This document shows positions 1 to 7,036 of a stretch of DNA of 11,604 nucleotides, piece by piece. The DNA lies in assembly GCA_002352145.1 (NCBI GenBank), contig DEHX01000169.1, forward strand, positions 1 to 11,604, read 5' to 3'. A program made the translations under genes and the position numbers. The stretch is from Chitinophagaceae bacterium UBA2789 (GTDB taxonomy: Bacteria > Bacteroidota > Bacteroidia > Chitinophagales > Chitinophagaceae). Positions within the stretch are counted from its first letter, which is position 1. Every line of letters starts with the position of its first letter. The notes below the pieces were generated by a model. The model was not told the DNA's origin. It saw only the letters and a list, made by a program, of their open reading frames with translations, and searched no databases.

Positions 1-141
1 TTTAAGATAGTCGGCCTGCATCCGGGTATATATCAACTGATAATTGATGGGCAAAATGGGTATAGCGATACATCAATAAATAATGTCGTCGTAAGGGAAA
101 GAGAAGATACGCATTTGCCAACTTTTACACTTCGCCAGTAA
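1..141 (+). CDS. C-terminal fragment of a protein ending in a carboxypeptidase-regulatory-like beta-sandwich repeat
   Basis: The first reading frame is open from the window edge to a TAA at 139-141, giving 46 residues; the start lies outside. The visible residues contain the pattern L-x-P-G-x-Y-x-L-x-I followed by a G-Y pair and a run of alternating hydrophobics ending in TFTLRQ. This pattern is typical of the last strands of CarboxypepD_reg-like / prealbumin-fold repeats found in Bacteroidota surface and outer-membrane proteins. The fold assignment is inferred from a short stretch, and the function of the whole protein cannot be told. It converges on the TPR-CHAT gene, whose stop codon is only 30 bases away, and no obvious terminator hairpin lies between them. 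Confidence 0.6.
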   Translation, partial: FKIVGLHPGIYQLIIDGQNGYSDTSINNVVVREREDTHLPTFTLRQ

Positions 142-171
142 ATATGGACTAAAAAATTGATCTGTGAAGAA

Positions 172-2997
172 CTAAGCCTTCTCAGTTTTGGGGAGGCTTT
201 TGCCTTTCATCATTTTGTAAATAAATGCGCCGGTAATTAAAACAATAGCAATCCACCACCAATTATTGTTTTTGTGATAGGGTTCATAATTTCCTATTAG
301 AATGAGATTGGCCCAATATACGGGTGATTTGTACCTGGGTTCTATATCAGTATTATTTAGAAAATCAAGTTTTGCCTGCTGTAATGCCATATCCCTGCTA
401 AAGCCTTTATCCATATAATAATGAAGCCGGCTGGTAATGAATGCGGTATTTTTATCAGAGGCTTTCCAAAGTGATGTGATAATATTGGGGCAACCGGCAT
501 ATGCAAAAGCACGGGACAAACTCATCAGACCTTCTCCTTTCACCAACTGACCGCCACCTGTTTCACAGGCACTAAGAATCACCAGTTGGGTTGAATCAAG
601 ATTCATATTGTAGATTTCCTGTGCAAACAATTTATTATCTGGATCAGAAGGATGAAACAAGATGAATGAACGCAAGGGTTCAGTATTGTTCATACTGGCA
701 TGTGTTGCCAAGTGTATAATTTTAAATTTATTGGCATTAACCAGGAAGCTGTCTTTTCTTGCCTGGTGAGATAATAAGCTTTTGCCTTTTAGGTTATTTA
801 TTTCATCTGCTGAAAAAGGCAATATGCTATAATTATCTCCCCCTATATTATGAAAACCAGCATCACTAAAAGGAGCGAAACCTAATGTACCTCCAGAATA
901 GGCAGCAGTATTTTTTTGTCCAAATAAGGCAGCAGTATATTGATATGTGATGGCATATTTTTCAGCAAGAAACTGTTTTTTTTCATTTTCTAATGCTTCA
1001 AAGGGTAGATAATTGAGCTCATCATCAGGAATAATAATCAAACGTTTAAGATGCGCTAAGTCAGATTGAAGCGGTTCAATGAGTATTTGGTAAAGATTCA
1101 TTGCCGCAATAGTGCCTGTATAATCTGCCTCTATTGTCACATTATGCAAAGCAGATTTGAATGTTTCTATATCAGTAAAAAAATTTTGTCTTAATGGATA
1201 TTTATAATAAATAAATTTTGTCCCTGTTATCAGAAGTGTAAGCAGTTCGCCTTCTGATAGGTGATAAGACAATAAGGCTGTGTTATTATCCAGCTTCTTT
1301 TGTAGCTGATGGATGGTTGGAATTTCTTCGCTTAACTTTTTTTGCAGCCATTTCGGGTCTTTATTCAGTTGTTCTTTTACGTTTCCCAGTTCAATTTCAT
1401 AGTCTCTTATACTGGCCAGCAACTTTCCGTTTTCTGCAGTATCCGTAGTATTACCAGCCTTTAAAGAGAGTCGTGTGATTTTCTCTTTTAATTTCATTTC
1501 TTTTTGTACCAGTTCATTGGAATTATTATCATTTTTCCAAATTGCCTCCTGGATATTCAATGTCAATATGGAAGCTTTATTTTGCTGATCAAAAGACCAG
1601 GCTTTCTCCAGGTACTCTCTGTTGTGAGTGGTTTCATACAATGAAAGGCAGATATCAATCGGCTTACTGTGAACGGTATGCTTGATCTTTCCCAGGAACA
1701 TTCTTGATTCATCCGAAGTGTAATTTTTCCCCACATAATCAGCCAGGTTAAATGCGGTTTCATAAGTATTGACAGCAGTTACCAGCAGGTTTATATCCTT
1801 GTTGATCCTAAATTGCTGTTCCAATACTTCGGCTTTTGCAGATAAGGCAGCAAAAAGATTGATATAGGAAAATGCACTGGTAAAATCAACCGGGTTTTTG
1901 GATATATCACTCTCATTAAAGTCAATACAGAACTGTATTATCGCCTGCTGGTATTGGCCGGCAGCTTCCCTGAACTTTTGCAGTTTTTTTAGTTCATCAC
2001 CCTGGTATTTTTGAATCAGGCCAAAACTGGTATTTTTTCTATGGCCATTCCATTTCAGGTTTTCGGCAAGGGCTTTATGAAGATATAACTCTGCCGAGTC
2101 GGCTTCACGAAGGCCGGCCCAGGCCACACTAAAATTATAGAAGAGATCAATTAGTTTTTTATTATCAGGGTAGGTTACTTTTCGGAAATAGTCAATTCCT
2201 TTTTTGAAATCTCCCGTTTTTATGCAAATAATACCAAGGTTATGATATATTTCATTGGCAAAATCTGCAGAGGGTAGCAAACCTTCGTAGATAGTTCTGG
2301 CCTGTTCGTATTCTTCGAGTTTAACGTGGAGGGAAGCGATATTGATTCGATAATTATGTAATAGACTTTTATCGGCTGCCGGGTCAGCTCCCTGAACAGC
2401 AATGGCTTTTTCAAAGTAGTTTTTTGCCTGGCGATAATTACCGGTCTCATATTGCATTACTCCCAGACGGTTGTAAAGCCTTTGCGTTTCCCGGAGCGGT
2501 TTCTTGTGTTTTTCGAGAAAGAGTTCGGCTTGTTTATAAAAATAAAGTGCAGAATCAAACTGGTCATGGGTATAGTAAATTCCGCCAGTGTATAACAGTG
2601 GAGTGAAAAGGGCTGAGTCCGAAAGAGACCTAAGTTTCTTTTTTAATAAGATGGCAGCGAGGTAATCGGTCTTGGCAGTTTCCAGGCTGTCAAAATAATA
2701 TTCTATATACGCTTTTCTGGTCTTAATCCAGAATAAAAGGGAGTCAGATAGATTTTTTTCTTCCTCTTTTAGTAATTTATCAAAAGTTGCAAGGGATTCC
2801 CGGTAATGCTGGTCTGCAGCTTCATATAATTTTTCATTATCACCGGCTTTCAGTGACAGCAGTTCGGCTTGCTGGAAAAGTTTGTTAGCTAAATCATAGT
2901 TTTTTTTCAGAGCTACATTGTCAGTATTCACTCTCTGTTGTGCTAAACAAATGCATAGAAAACTGCCCAATATGAGGGAAAGCAAAAATTTATTCAT
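172..2997 (-). CDS. Exported TPR-CHAT (caspase-like) protein with a C-terminal membrane anchor
   Basis: This 941-residue protein belongs to the CHAT-domain tetratricopeptide family. Seen in the sequence: a Sec-type signal peptide (residues 1-19, likely cut at CLA/QQ); about seven TPR-like helical pairs between residues 31 and 355; a helical linker with a charged probable coiled coil near 490-545; and a CHAT domain at about 640-905. The caspase/separase-type dyad is intact: His766 in HLATHAS and Cys811 in SACETGG. A single hydrophobic helix rich in Trp (about 913-929) is followed by a basic tail. Family knowledge: CHAT is a clan CD cysteine protease fold, best known from HetF-associated proteins and the Csx29 protease of type III-E CRISPR. 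Inference: the signal peptide and C-terminal helix place both TPRs and protease domain in the periplasm, tethered to the inner membrane. Physiological substrates are unknown. A lipoprotein gene ends 39 bases upstream on the same strand, but a good promoter lies directly before this gene, so it can be expressed alone. Confidence 0.93.
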   Translation of the reverse strand: MNKFLLSLILGSFLCICLAQQRVNTDNVALKKNYDLANKLFQQAELLSLKAGDNEKLYEAADQHYRESLATFDKLLKEEEKNLSDSLLFWIKTRKAYIEYYFDSLETAKTDYLAAILLKKKLRSLSDSALFTPLLYTGGIYYTHDQFDSALYFYKQAELFLEKHKKPLRETQRLYNRLGVMQYETGNYRQAKNYFEKAIAVQGADPAADKSLLHNYRINIASLHVKLEEYEQARTIYEGLLPSADFANEIYHNLGIICIKTGDFKKGIDYFRKVTYPDNKKLIDLFYNFSVAWAGLREADSAELYLHKALAENLKWNGHRKNTSFGLIQKYQGDELKKLQKFREAAGQYQQAIIQFCIDFNESDISKNPVDFTSAFSYINLFAALSAKAEVLEQQFRINKDINLLVTAVNTYETAFNLADYVGKNYTSDESRMFLGKIKHTVHSKPIDICLSLYETTHNREYLEKAWSFDQQNKASILTLNIQEAIWKNDNNSNELVQKEMKLKEKITRLSLKAGNTTDTAENGKLLASIRDYEIELGNVKEQLNKDPKWLQKKLSEEIPTIHQLQKKLDNNTALLSYHLSEGELLTLLITGTKFIYYKYPLRQNFFTDIETFKSALHNVTIEADYTGTIAAMNLYQILIEPLQSDLAHLKRLIIIPDDELNYLPFEALENEKKQFLAEKYAITYQYTAALFGQKNTAAYSGGTLGFAPFSDAGFHNIGGDNYSILPFSADEINNLKGKSLLSHQARKDSFLVNANKFKIIHLATHASMNNTEPLRSFILFHPSDPDNKLFAQEIYNMNLDSTQLVILSACETGGGQLVKGEGLMSLSRAFAYAGCPNIITSLWKASDKNTAFITSRLHYYMDKGFSRDMALQQAKLDFLNNTDIEPRYKSPVYWANLILIGNYEPYHKNNNWWWIAIVLITGAFIYKMMKGKSLPKTEKA

Positions 2998-3017
2998 GAT
3001 AAGCTGTGATAGCCTAT

Positions 3018-3047
3018 CAAATTTAATTGTGAAAGCTTAATTAGCAA
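3018..3047 (-). promoter_or_regulatory. Bacteroidota-type promoter of the TPR-CHAT gene
   Basis: Read on the minus strand, a TTG at 3047-3045 is followed after 19 bases by TAAATTTG at 3025-3018. This is an exact match to the TTG / TAnnTTTG (-33/-7) promoter of Bacteroidota with the expected spacing. The start codon is 20 bases further on, so the leader should be roughly 12-17 bases. The -33 element lies inside the last codons of the upstream lipoprotein gene. The match is seen; activity is inferred. Confidence 0.7.
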
Positions 3048-3846
3048 TAATAATCACACAGGGAGGCCGTGGTCTTGCCTCTTTTTCAATTTGGAGGCTT
3101 GTATTGTTTGTGGCTATGTTCCCATTTCTCAGAAAAACTCCCTGATTAGCCCTGTCATTCAAAATTTCCCACACATACTGTGGTACGTCAGCCATTGTAT
3201 TGTACCAATACAGCAAAACCTTAAGCTTATTCAGCGTTTTGCCACTGCCATCATTTATTCGGTATTTGATTTCAATTTCCTTTTTATCATCATTTTGCGG
3301 GTTGGCACCAAATACTCCTTTTCGGATCGATTCAGCAAGGTTTATTTTTCCATCATATGTTCTGACTGCACATCCGCCGCCATTAGCAAGATTGTCTTCG
3401 TCGAAGATGGAGCCGTTTAATGGTAAAATTCTGTCAGTACTTGCATTGTAAACAGGGTGTGCTACGGAATCGCCGGTAGCCAGGCGGTAAAAATGGTCTG
3501 TAAACGTAATACCTGAGAGTACCACCATGGTTGTGGTGATCCTGCCTTGAGGAGAAGTGTGGGTAATACGATATCGCAGACCGGTTTCGCTTTTACTCAC
3601 ATTAATTGCGCCTGTTTGGTCGTCAATTTCAATTCCATCAGGGAAACCGGTATATACACCTTCCCGGTGAACCAAAGGGTTGATGATATAATCGCCGGCT
3701 GAAGGCTTCAGGTAAATGATAGAATCACCATAGCTTAGGTTATAGGGGATGTTATCATCTGCGGTACCAGATGACTTGTCACAGCCAATCCAGACCATTG
3801 AAAATAAAATGCAGATAACACCTAAAATTGGTTTTGGACAATTCAT
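3037..3846 (-). CDS. Putative lipoprotein of unknown function
   Basis: This 269-residue protein was not recognised as a named family. A basic N-terminus and hydrophobic stretch (residues 5-20) end at Cys22 in the sequence WIGCDK. That resembles a signal-peptidase II site, although Trp at -3 is unusual for a lipobox, so lipidation is likely but not certain. Residues about 31-115 contain the phrase PDGIEIDDQTGAINVSKS, which looks like an Ig/cadherin-like beta-sandwich segment. The rest, about 115-250, is probably beta-rich and has one more cysteine (Cys159, in a GGGC turn). The extreme C-terminus is distinctive: RPRPPC (258-263) followed by a short hydrophobic end, VIIIAN. The gene lies upstream of the TPR-CHAT gene on the same strand with a 39-base gap, so partial cotranscription is plausible. 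No clear TAnnTTTG element was found before its start. ATG at 3846 is chosen because it directly precedes the signal sequence. Confidence 0.85.
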   Translation of the reverse strand: MNCPKPILGVICILFSMVWIGCDKSSGTADDNIPYNLSYGDSIIYLKPSAGDYIINPLVHREGVYTGFPDGIEIDDQTGAINVSKSETGLRYRITHTSPQGRITTTMVVLSGITFTDHFYRLATGDSVAHPVYNASTDRILPLNGSIFDEDNLANGGGCAVRTYDGKINLAESIRKGVFGANPQNDDKKEIEIKYRINDGSGKTLNKLKVLLYWYNTMADVPQYVWEILNDRANQGVFLRNGNIATNNTSLQIEKEARPRPPCVIIIAN

Positions 3847-4017
3847 GCAGGCCTTTTTGGTGAGTAAACACTGATTATTTTAATGTAACCATCAGTTTAA
3901 AAGTATTTGAAGTTACAACATTTATCATGCCGGAATTCCTGATCGAAATCATTTTGTATCACATTGATTTAAACGGCAACTTTGCGGGCACTTCAGGTTT
4001 AAAACGATTTTGGCTGT
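3847..4017. other. Divergent intergenic region
   Basis: These 171 bases separate the lipoprotein gene (minus) from the oxidoreductase gene (plus). A probable + strand promoter is annotated separately. For the minus gene only imperfect -7 candidates are seen, such as TACATTAA and TACTTTTA. An octamer, GTTTAAAA, occurs twice, and a 5-base GTAAC/GTTAC inverted pair with a wide spacer is present; both are compatible with chance in AT-rich DNA. No small open frame with a convincing start was seen. Confidence 0.6.
3952..3984 (+). promoter_or_regulatory. Candidate promoter of the LKR-like oxidoreductase gene
   Basis: TTTTG at 3952-3956 is followed after 20 bases by CAACTTTG at 3977-3984. This is one mismatch (C for the first T) from the Bacteroidota -7 consensus TAnnTTTG, with acceptable spacing. 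The next base is C, as at four other -7 elements in this window. The ATG lies 33 bases downstream, predicting a leader of about 25-30 bases. Confidence 0.5.
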
Positions 4018-5223
4018 ATGATTAAGATTGGTCTTATAAGGGAAGGTAAACTACCTTCCGATAACCGGGTGGCATTAACACCGGCTCAATGTAAGTGGAT
4101 ACATAAGAATTCCAACACTATTCAAATTGTCGCCCAGTCGTCCGCCGGCAGGTGTTTTTCAGACCGGGAGTACCTGGTAGCAGGAGTTGAGGTAAAGGAG
4201 GACATTTCTGATTGTGATATTCTACTGGGCATTAAGGAAGTGCCTGCTGCTGAGTTGATTGAAGGCAAAACTTATCTTTTCTTTTCTCACACCAAGAAAA
4301 AGCAGCCTCACAACCAGCCTTTGCTGAGAGCAATTCTCGACAAAAGAATTAATCTGATAGATTATGAGTGCCTGGAGCATGAGGATGGCCAGCGGATAAT
4401 TGGTTTTGGCTTTTTTGCCGGCGTAGTTGGTGCACACAACGGCATGATGGCATATGGTAGCCGGACCGGTTTATTTAAATTAGATAGGGTTTATAAGCAA
4501 CGAATTTTCAGAGAGTTGATTCATAATTATTTCGGACTTAAACTTCCAAATGTCAAGATAGCAGTTACTGGTTCCGGTCGTGTGGCTCATGGCATTTTGG
4601 AAATTATGAACCTGATGGGTATTCATGAAGTAGAGCCGGATGAGTATTTAAAAAGGAGATTTGCCTACCCGGTTTATTGCCAGTTTAAGGGATCTGAATT
4701 GTATGAGCATAAAGAAACCCGTAAATACAGCCGTGAAGATTTTCATGAGAATCCGGAAAACTATAATTGCAAATTTCTGCCCTATGCTGCCCAGACCGAT
4801 ATTTTAATGAATGGAGTTTATTGGGATAAAAATGTCCCCCGGCTTTTTGAAAAAGCAGATATAAAATCCGATACGTTTATCATTCAAACAATCGCTGATA
4901 TTACCGATGATGAAAACGGGTCAGTGCCGATTAATATGGGAGATCAGAGTATAGAAGACCCGGTTTATGGGGTTGACAGAAAAAGCCTGAAAAAAACAGC
5001 CCCTTATTTACCAGACTCAATTGATGTGATGGCCGTCGGTAACCTGCCCAATGAATTGCCAAGAGATGCCAGCCGGTATTTTGGTGAACAACTGATCAAA
5101 TACATACTGGAAGATCTTATTGGAGACAGTTCTGAGATTATTGAAAGAGCCACTATAGCACATTCGGGAAAGCTAACTCCATATTTCAGCTATTTGCAGG
5201 ATTATGCTGATGGTAAATTATAG
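4018..5223 (+). CDS. NAD(P)-dependent oxidoreductase related to lysine-2-oxoglutarate reductase (AASS N-terminal half)
   Basis: This 401-residue cytosolic enzyme belongs to the AlaDH/PNT-type superfamily. The segment KTYLFFSHTKKKQ, then LIDYE and F-AGVVGA (residues 84-138), closely resembles my recollection of the lysine-ketoglutarate-reductase domain of eukaryotic bifunctional AASS, as does NLPNELPRDAS (342-352). Lys73 (GIKEVP) and His91 (FSHT) occupy the places of the catalytic Lys/His pair of alanine and saccharopine dehydrogenases. Arg17 in RVALTP matches the substrate-carboxylate arginine. A Rossmann nucleotide-binding turn is seen at 185-192 (GSGRVAHG). Inference: it reductively joins an amine with a 2-oxo acid, or runs the reverse reaction, as in saccharopine metabolism. 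However, no saccharopine-cleaving partner is in the window, so alanine dehydrogenase or another opine-type reaction remains possible. A roughly 45-residue charged stretch (207-252) interrupts the nucleotide-binding domain. It ends in TAG at 5221-5223, overlapping the opposite-strand methyltransferase by 6 bases. Confidence 0.85.
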   Translation: MIKIGLIREGKLPSDNRVALTPAQCKWIHKNSNTIQIVAQSSAGRCFSDREYLVAGVEVKEDISDCDILLGIKEVPAAELIEGKTYLFFSHTKKKQPHNQPLLRAILDKRINLIDYECLEHEDGQRIIGFGFFAGVVGAHNGMMAYGSRTGLFKLDRVYKQRIFRELIHNYFGLKLPNVKIAVTGSGRVAHGILEIMNLMGIHEVEPDEYLKRRFAYPVYCQFKGSELYEHKETRKYSREDFHENPENYNCKFLPYAAQTDILMNGVYWDKNVPRLFEKADIKSDTFIIQTIADITDDENGSVPINMGDQSIEDPVYGVDRKSLKKTAPYLPDSIDVMAVGNLPNELPRDASRYFGEQLIKYILEDLIGDSSEIIERATIAHSGKLTPYFSYLQDYADGKL

Positions 5224-5952
5224 ATACAAGTAGTAGTCTCTCAGCAGTGAAATAAAGGCAGGTGTATAATTATAATTGGAGTCTCTTATCGCCATTTCGT
5301 CAATGACGGTTTTTTCTCTTTCTTCTGATGATAATTTTCCGCAAAGCATGATACGGAAATAGCTATGATTGACAGACTGTCTTACCAGAACTATTTGGCT
5401 TAATTCAAATCGGTGTTCAAAAACCAGTTTCCTGATCTCTTCATTTCTTTTGTATGGCAGCAGCAGATAAAAATGCCCTTCCGGGCTAAGCTGCCGTTTA
5501 ATAATTTCAAATAAGTCACTGAATGCAAGCCCTGAATTGTGATGGGCAAAATTCTTATTCTCGTTTTCTGCTTTTAGCTCATTTTCATAAAATGGAGGAT
5601 TGCTTATGATGACATCATACTTTTTCCCGGGTTCAATAGATTTTATGTCTGCATGAAAAACCTGTATATTTTCTTTCCAGGGGGAACTCATTACATTCTC
5701 AATAGCCTGTTCATAAGCGTTTCTGTCAATTTCAACAGCGTCAATTGTACAATGACGATTTTGCTGGGCTATCATCAGGCTTAGCAAACCAGTCCCGGTA
5801 CCAATATCCAATAACCGTGATGGTGTTCCGGTATGTTCTGTCATCTTTTTTGCCATCCAGGCTCCAAAGAGGCAACTATCTGTGGTAACCTTCATGGCAG
5901 CCTTGTCCTGCTGTATGGTAAATTGTTTGAAGCGGAAATAATTATTGGCCAT
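5218..5952 (-). CDS. trmN6: tRNA1(Val) A37 N6-methyltransferase, TrmN6 family
   Basis: This 244-residue SAM-dependent methyltransferase matches the TrmN6/YfiC family. The N-terminal FRFKQFTIQQDKAAMKVTTDSCLFGAW block (given here as residues 6-20 and 21-32) is characteristic of that family. Motif I, DIGTGTG, lies at 49-55; an acidic ribose-binding Glu74 follows in DAVEID; and NPPF, the motif of enzymes methylating exocyclic amino groups, is at 118-121. In E. coli the homologue makes m6A at position 37 of tRNA1(Val). Substrate identity here is inferred from family membership. It starts 12 bases after the tsaD stop on the same strand, so the two are very probably cotranscribed. ATG at 5952 gives the expected short N-terminus. 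Its TAA at 5220-5218 overlaps the end of the convergent oxidoreductase gene. Confidence 0.88.
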   Translation of the reverse strand: MANNYFRFKQFTIQQDKAAMKVTTDSCLFGAWMAKKMTEHTGTPSRLLDIGTGTGLLSLMIAQQNRHCTIDAVEIDRNAYEQAIENVMSSPWKENIQVFHADIKSIEPGKKYDVIISNPPFYENELKAENENKNFAHHNSGLAFSDLFEIIKRQLSPEGHFYLLLPYKRNEEIRKLVFEHRFELSQIVLVRQSVNHSYFRIMLCGKLSSEEREKTVIDEMAIRDSNYNYTPAFISLLRDYYLYL

Positions 5953-5964
5953 GGTTGCTGAATA

Positions 5965-7005
5965 TTACCACTCGGCCCGGGCAGTTGAACTCACGGAAAG
6001 ATCTGCAAATAGGCCTTCGAGATATTTATAATAGCCGGTGATGGCTATCATGCCGGCATTATCAGTGCAGTATTGAAAAGCCGGGATAAAAGTATTCCAG
6101 TGATATTTTCTTCCCATCTCCTCAAAAGCCTTTCTGAGGCCGCTATTGGCAGACACTCCTCCGGCGAGACATATATCAACGATACCTGTTTCCAGCGACG
6201 CCCTTTTCAGTTTATTCAATAAAATGGTGATAATACGGTGCTGTATAGAAGCGCAGATGTCGGCCAGGTTATTTTGTATAAACTCCTTTTTTTCTTCCTC
6301 GGTTGCAGCAAATTCTTCTTTATAGAGATTACTCTTGCCGGCATTTTGCAAAAAATAGAGGATAGAAGTCTTTAGGCCACTAAAGCTGAAATTCAGGTCA
6401 GGGATATTGGGCTCCGGAAACTTAAAACGCTCCGGGTTTCCTTCTTTTGCATATTTATCAATCAATGGCCCGCCGGGGTAGGGCAGTCCCAGCAATTTGG
6501 CTGATTTGTCAAAAGCTTCGCCGGCAGCATCATCAATGGTTTCTCCAATTACTTTCATATTGGTGGGAGATTCGCAAAGAACGATTTGGGTATGGCCGCC
6601 GCTAACAGTGAGGCATAAAAAGGGAAAGGATGGTTTGGGGTCGTCAATAAGGTTTGCCAGTACATGTGCCTGCATATGATGTACAGCTATCAGTGGTTTA
6701 TTCAATGCCAGGGCCAAAGATTTAGCAAACTGTCCGCCAACCAACAAAGAACCTATGAGCCCCGGTGACTGGGTGAAAGCAATAGCATCAATATCTTTTA
6801 TTTCACAATTAGCCTGTTTGAGCGCTGCATCCACTACGGGTATAATATGCTGCATATGTGCCCTGGAAGCCAGTTCAGGCACCACACCGCCGTATTTTTC
6901 ATGTACGGTTTGATTGGCAATAAAATTGGAAAGGATATTTCCATCTGCGCAAACTGCAGCAGATGTTTCATCACAACTGGATTCTATTGCGAGAATGACG
7001 GGCAT
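5965..7005 (-). CDS. tsaD: tRNA t6A37 threonylcarbamoyltransferase subunit TsaD
   Basis: This 346-residue protein is of the Kae1/TsaD ASKHA-fold family, close to the usual bacterial length of about 335-345. It transfers the threonylcarbamoyl group of TC-AMP to A37 of ANN-decoding tRNAs, working in the cytosol with TsaB and TsaE, which are not in this window. Seen: the N-terminal signature AIESSCDETSAA (residues 6-17); the metal-ligand pair His110/His114 in HHMQAH; the nucleotide-binding SGGHTQ (135-140); the glycine-rich GLPYPGGP (173-180); LAGGVSANS near the C-terminal third; and the third metal ligand, Asp315, in TDNAGM. It begins 28 bases after the permease stop, with a strong -7 element overlapping that stop, and is followed after 12 bases by trmN6. 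All catalytic residues I can name are present. Confidence 0.97.
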   Translation of the reverse strand: MPVILAIESSCDETSAAVCADGNILSNFIANQTVHEKYGGVVPELASRAHMQHIIPVVDAALKQANCEIKDIDAIAFTQSPGLIGSLLVGGQFAKSLALALNKPLIAVHHMQAHVLANLIDDPKPSFPFLCLTVSGGHTQIVLCESPTNMKVIGETIDDAAGEAFDKSAKLLGLPYPGGPLIDKYAKEGNPERFKFPEPNIPDLNFSFSGLKTSILYFLQNAGKSNLYKEEFAATEEEKKEFIQNNLADICASIQHRIITILLNKLKRASLETGIVDICLAGGVSANSGLRKAFEEMGRKYHWNTFIPAFQYCTDNAGMIAITGYYKYLEGLFADLSVSSTARAEW

Positions 7006-7028
7006 ATCACCTAAAATTTTATTGGCTG

Positions 7029-7036
7029 CAAACTTA
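7029..7036 (-). promoter_or_regulatory. -7 promoter element of tsaD, overlapping the permease stop codon
   Basis: Read on the minus strand this is TAAGTTTG, followed by C: an exact TAnnTTTG match. Its first three bases are the TAA stop codon of the permease gene. The tsaD ATG is 23 bases downstream. No clear -33 TTG is seen at 19-21 bases upstream, so strength is uncertain. It would allow tsaD-trmN6 transcription independent of the permease. Confidence 0.55.
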
